Shown one piece after another: positions 61,939 to 64,000 of a DNA stretch of 64,000 nucleotides. The position numbers were made by a program, and so were the translations under genes. How positions within the stretch are numbered: position 1 is the first letter of the stretch; every line of letters begins with the position of its first letter. The notes under the pieces are model-generated. The model was not told the origin of the DNA and searched no databases. It worked only from the letters and a program-made list of their open reading frames with translations. Source of the stretch: Clostridiales bacterium (GTDB lineage: Bacteria > Bacillota > Clostridia > Peptostreptococcales > Anaerovoracaceae); contig JABZIP010000002.1 in the NCBI GenBank assembly GCA_015258265.1, forward strand, positions 62,001 through 126,000. Direction: 5' to 3'.

Positions 61939-61985
61939 ACTATAACATATGGCATCAAACATTTATGTGGTCATAACCACATAAA
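61939..61985 (-). promoter_or_regulatory. Promoter with perfect FNR/CRP-type palindrome (DUF1858 gene)
   Basis: Palindrome TTTATGTGGT-CATA-ACCACATAAA (61962-61985) and a minus-strand -10 TATAGT (61944-61939). The centre lies 29.5 bases upstream of the first -10 base, i.e. at about -41.5, the class II activator position. No -35 box is needed or seen. Confidence 0.7.
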
Positions 61986-62002
61986 GCGAAAAAATTATCA
62001 AA

Positions 62003-62944
62003 TTATTTGCTGAAATGTTCCTTCGCAAATTCCATATCTTGGACGATTTCAACAGTTCCAAGATATTTTTGATTTCTATCTCGTACAGCCATATATGTTA
62101 CCAGCATTGCTCTACCGTTTTTGTTCATCCAAATTGGAACGCTATCGCGCACTCCTTTGCGGAAATCGCCGATTATAGCGCGTACCATAGGTTCGATTTT
62201 AGGCGGATGACAAGAAAATACATCACGATCTATTGCCATTTGTGGGCGCTTGAATACCTTAGGGCCTTCGTTAAAAAAGCGGTTGATGTTGTCTGCATCT
62301 ACAAATGTAATTTCCAAAGGTATTGTATTGAGTAAAGCGGTAAGCTGCTCTATATTCATATGTCCGCCCGGCATCACGATTTCAGAATCGGCAACGGACA
62401 TAGGCTTTTCAGAAAGTGCGGTTTCCGCTTCTTCCCAGACATAGCGAGGAATTCCGAAGCAAGAATCGTAATCTTTTGAATCCTGATATATCGAGAACCA
62501 TTCCTCCTCGGTGAAGTTTACCGCACAAATTGGAAATAAAATTTTTTCTTCCTGATATACCATTCTTTCTATGCGCAGCAGTATATTGTCGAGCGCATGT
62601 TGCCACGCTTCGTCGCGGACTTCTTTCTTAGAAAGTGCGGTAAGCGCATCGCGAATGTCGTCATCGGTGGTCCACATCAAATCTGATGGACCTTCCACGC
62701 CGTATGTTACTTTCAAAAGGGGATAAAGCAAATCGCCTTTTTTAGCGTAATGTATAGAAATCTCACGAATAGTTGAAAAAAGTTCATCCGTTCGTTCTTC
62801 CTTGAACCTGCAAATGAGCTTTTCGAGTGCTTCGTTTTCTTTTGTTAATGTATAAAGCGGATGCCCTTCAATTCGAATGAGGGCGGCTGCTTTTTCAGTT
62901 TTATTGGAATAATCCCTTTCGGGAAAAGATTTTTTTTCGTTCAT
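62003..62944 (-). CDS. Hemerythrin-PAS protein (DUF438 type)
   Basis: 313 residues. Hemerythrin-like domain (~30-165) with 'GHPLYTLTKENEALEKL', 'HYAKKGDLLYPLL', 'SDLMWTTDDDIRDAL' and 'VYQEEKILFPI', then a PAS_10 domain (~205-310, 'CHPPKIEPMVRAIIGDF', 'LGTVEIVQDMEF'). The N-terminal DUF1858 and DUF438 parts that usually precede these domains are absent or shortened; DUF1858 is the separate gene downstream. Probably senses or binds oxygen, NO or iron. GGAGG upstream of ATG 62944. Confidence 0.85.
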   Translation of the reverse strand: MNEKKSFPERDYSNKTEKAAALIRIEGHPLYTLTKENEALEKLICRFKEERTDELFSTIREISIHYAKKGDLLYPLLKVTYGVEGPSDLMWTTDDDIRDALTALSKKEVRDEAWQHALDNILLRIERMVYQEEKILFPICAVNFTEEEWFSIYQDSKDYDSCFGIPRYVWEEAETALSEKPMSVADSEIVMPGGHMNIEQLTALLNTIPLEITFVDADNINRFFNEGPKVFKRPQMAIDRDVFSCHPPKIEPMVRAIIGDFRKGVRDSVPIWMNKNGRAMLVTYMAVRDRNQKYLGTVEIVQDMEFAKEHFSK

Positions 62945-63024
62945 AATTCAAACCTCCTGTCCTATATAATATGTAGTATGTTGCATACCGATAAGGTATT
63001 GAAATTTTAAATTCCGACAATTAC

Positions 63025-63068
63025 ATAATAACATGGCAATTTAACAAGATATGTGGTTGTAACAACAA
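63025..63068 (-). promoter_or_regulatory. Second FNR/CRP-type palindrome promoter (hemerythrin-PAS gene)
   Basis: TATGTGGT-TGTA-ACAACAA (63050-63068), an imperfect copy of the 61962 palindrome, and minus-strand -10 TATTAT (63030-63025). The distance from centre to -10 is again 29.5 bases (-41.5 from the start). Confidence 0.65.
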
Positions 63069-63078
63069 AAATAAAAAA

Positions 63079-63546
63079 TTATGGTGCGACAATCAGCATA
63101 GAAATAACTTCTTTTTTCGTTGCGTTAGCAGGAATTTTGAAATTACCGTATTTCATTGAAGTGGTGGCTTGCATTTCTTCTGCAAGCGCTATAAATTCTG
63201 CTTGAGATTCAAACATTCCAAGTCCTACAAATTTATCGGCTATGCTTTGAAGCGATTCGCCGGGATTTATGTAAACGGCATACATCTCGGGTTTTTTATC
63301 CGTCTTAGGGGCTGCGGGTTTGGTATTTTCCGCGTTTTCGGGTGTTGTTACCTTTTTGTCTTCGACAGGGACTGCAAGTCCGAAATTTTTGTTTTTTGGA
63401 TTCTCGGCTTCGGCTTTTGCCACATAATGAGAATAGTCTAGAATATTTTCCGTTTTAACGCTGATTATGGTGATACTTACTAATATTATTAAAATCGCGA
63501 TGAGAATATCGCTGGTGTTATATATAAAGTTTTTTAATTTTTCCAA
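63079..63546 (-). CDS. Membrane-anchored MltG/LysM-like protein without catalytic domain
   Basis: 155 residues from TTG 63546 (AAAGGAG seven bases upstream). One N-terminal membrane helix (~10-32), a Lys/Pro/Glu-rich linker (~45-88) and a C-terminal ~65-residue module resembling the LysM-like subdomain of YceG/MltG endolytic transglycosylases ('VYINPGESLQSIADKFVGLG', then 'NFKIPANATKKEVISML'). The transglycosylase domain is absent. It could bind peptidoglycan or serve as a regulator of cell-wall enzymes. Function unknown. Confidence 0.65.
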   Translation of the reverse strand: MEKLKNFIYNTSDILIAILIILVSITIISVKTENILDYSHYVAKAEAENPKNKNFGLAVPVEDKKVTTPENAENTKPAAPKTDKKPEMYAVYINPGESLQSIADKFVGLGMFESQAEFIALAEEMQATTSMKYGNFKIPANATKKEVISMLIVAP

Positions 63547-63679
63547 GATAGAACTCCTTTTATTAACATAATGAACTGTATATAAAAAATTATACTACAA
63601 AAAATGAGTAAAAAACAAGCGTAGAGAGGAAGTTTAATAAAAAAATAAAAAAAGTTGTTAAAAAAAACAAAAAAACTTC

Positions 63680-63708
63680 TTGTTTTTTGTGTAAATATAT
63701 GATATTAT
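63680..63708 (+). promoter_or_regulatory. Candidate promoter of the amidase gene
   Basis: TTGTTT (63680-63685), 17-base spacer, TATTAT (63703-63708). The leader has a GAAAAGC...GCTTTTC pairing (about 63726-63760) but no riboswitch I recognise. The rest of 63547-63795 is A-rich with nothing else visible. Confidence 0.5.
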
Positions 63709-63795
63709 CTTTTTTATAGTTTTTGAAAAGCCTTTTATGCTAGGAGATTTACAGCTTTTCATATATTCGAATTTAGAAAAAAGGGGGAAGTAAAT

Positions 63796-64000
63796 ATGAA
63801 GATGTGCGCTAATGATGTAATATTTCAATTTGGAAAGGAAAACAAACCTGTACTTACGGTTAAACCCGGAACGACAATAGATGTGGAAACGCTGGATTGT
63901 TTTTCAAACCAACTGAGAGAAGAAAGCGATACTTTGGAAAAATTGGATTGGGAGAGGGTAAACCCTGCCACAGGACCTATTTATGTAGAAGGTGCGGAGA
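63796..64000 (+). CDS. Acetamidase/formamidase family protein, N-terminal part
   Basis: The first 68 residues only; the gene runs off the window. ATG 63796 follows AAGGGGGAAG. The start resembles FmdA/AmdA hydrolases: 'KPVLTVKPGTTIDVETLDC' and 'VNPATGPIYVEGAE', the conserved N-terminal metal-enzyme segment. Enzymes of this family release ammonia from formamide or acetamide; formamide use would fit amino-acid catabolism, but the substrate is unproven. Confidence 0.85.
   Translation, partial: MKMCANDVIFQFGKENKPVLTVKPGTTIDVETLDCFSNQLREESDTLEKLDWERVNPATGPIYVEGAE

Noticed and set aside
1..64000. CRISPR arrays, tRNA/rRNA genes, intact insertion sequences, prophage genes
   Set aside because: Looked for on both strands; no spaced direct repeats, cloverleaf genes, transposase or phage structural genes were found.

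Overview
The window reads as the chromosome of an anaerobic, low-to-moderate GC Gram-positive bacterium of the class Clostridia (Bacillota). My best guess is an amino-acid-fermenting member of Peptostreptococcales or Anaerovoracaceae. The reasons are strong AGGAGG ribosome binding sites, lipoprotein-type solute-binding proteins, a SCIFF peptide gene, rubrerythrin and rubredoxin-type proteins, a CIRCE-controlled groESL, an alpha/beta [4Fe-4S] serine dehydratase, and a complete histidine-to-glutamate pathway. I saw no tRNA, rRNA, CRISPR array or intact insertion sequence.

Layout. 1-7.4 kb: end of an EamA transporter, a GlnK/GlnL-like two-component pair on the minus strand, then a branched-chain amino-acid ABC operon (livJHMGF). 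7.5-8.2 kb: an ECF-type S component. 8.3-14.8 kb: the histidine operon hutH-hutU-hutI-fchA-ftcD. 14.9-21.6 kb, minus strand: a rubredoxin-like protein and a chemosensory operon, cheA(with an extra CheW domain)-cheR-cheB, that ends in a long FtsA/actin-like ATPase. 22-28.5 kb: a membrane diguanylate cyclase and a giant SLH-anchored surface protein. 28.5-31.7 kb: a visibly AT-richer accessory patch with small membrane proteins, a broken secreted protein, a VanZ-like protein and an orphan gene fragment. 31.8-34.5 kb: a polar amino-acid ABC operon and an unusual SCIFF peptide. 34.5-44.5 kb: a housekeeping run (phosphohexomutase, ddl, DUF1934, CtpA-type protease, DUF1846, sdaAB/sdaAA, EamA, scpA, scpB). 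44.5-50.1 kb: CheC-like, HtrA-like, DUF1292, FAD oxidoreductase, rubrerythrin, a SmtB-like metal sensor, a Cys-rich desulforedoxin-like protein and a small Fis-type HTH protein. 50.3-55.6 kb: a cobalamin riboswitch followed by a Nik/Dpp-type ABC operon. 55.7-56.9 kb: a structured leader, an SLH pseudogene and hpf. 57-61.6 kb: groES-groEL, a nicotinate phosphoribosyltransferase and fba. 61.7-64 kb: a DUF1858 protein and a hemerythrin/PAS protein behind two matching palindromic promoters, an MltG/LysM-like anchored protein and the start of an acetamidase/formamidase gene.

The genes fit an asaccharolytic lifestyle. Liv and polar amino-acid transporters bring in substrates; histidine is degraded through urocanate and formiminoglutamate to glutamate and methenyl-THF; serine is deaminated to pyruvate; the B12-controlled transporter plausibly supplies cobalt for corrinoid enzymes. 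The most unusual items are the SCIFF peptide that has lost the crosslinking Cys/Thr pair and has no maturase beside it, the chemosensory operon containing an FtsA-like ATPase, the pair of FNR/CRP-type palindromes placed identically at -41.5 of two promoters, and the SmtB-like sensor with a matching palindrome in front of a Cys-rich small protein.
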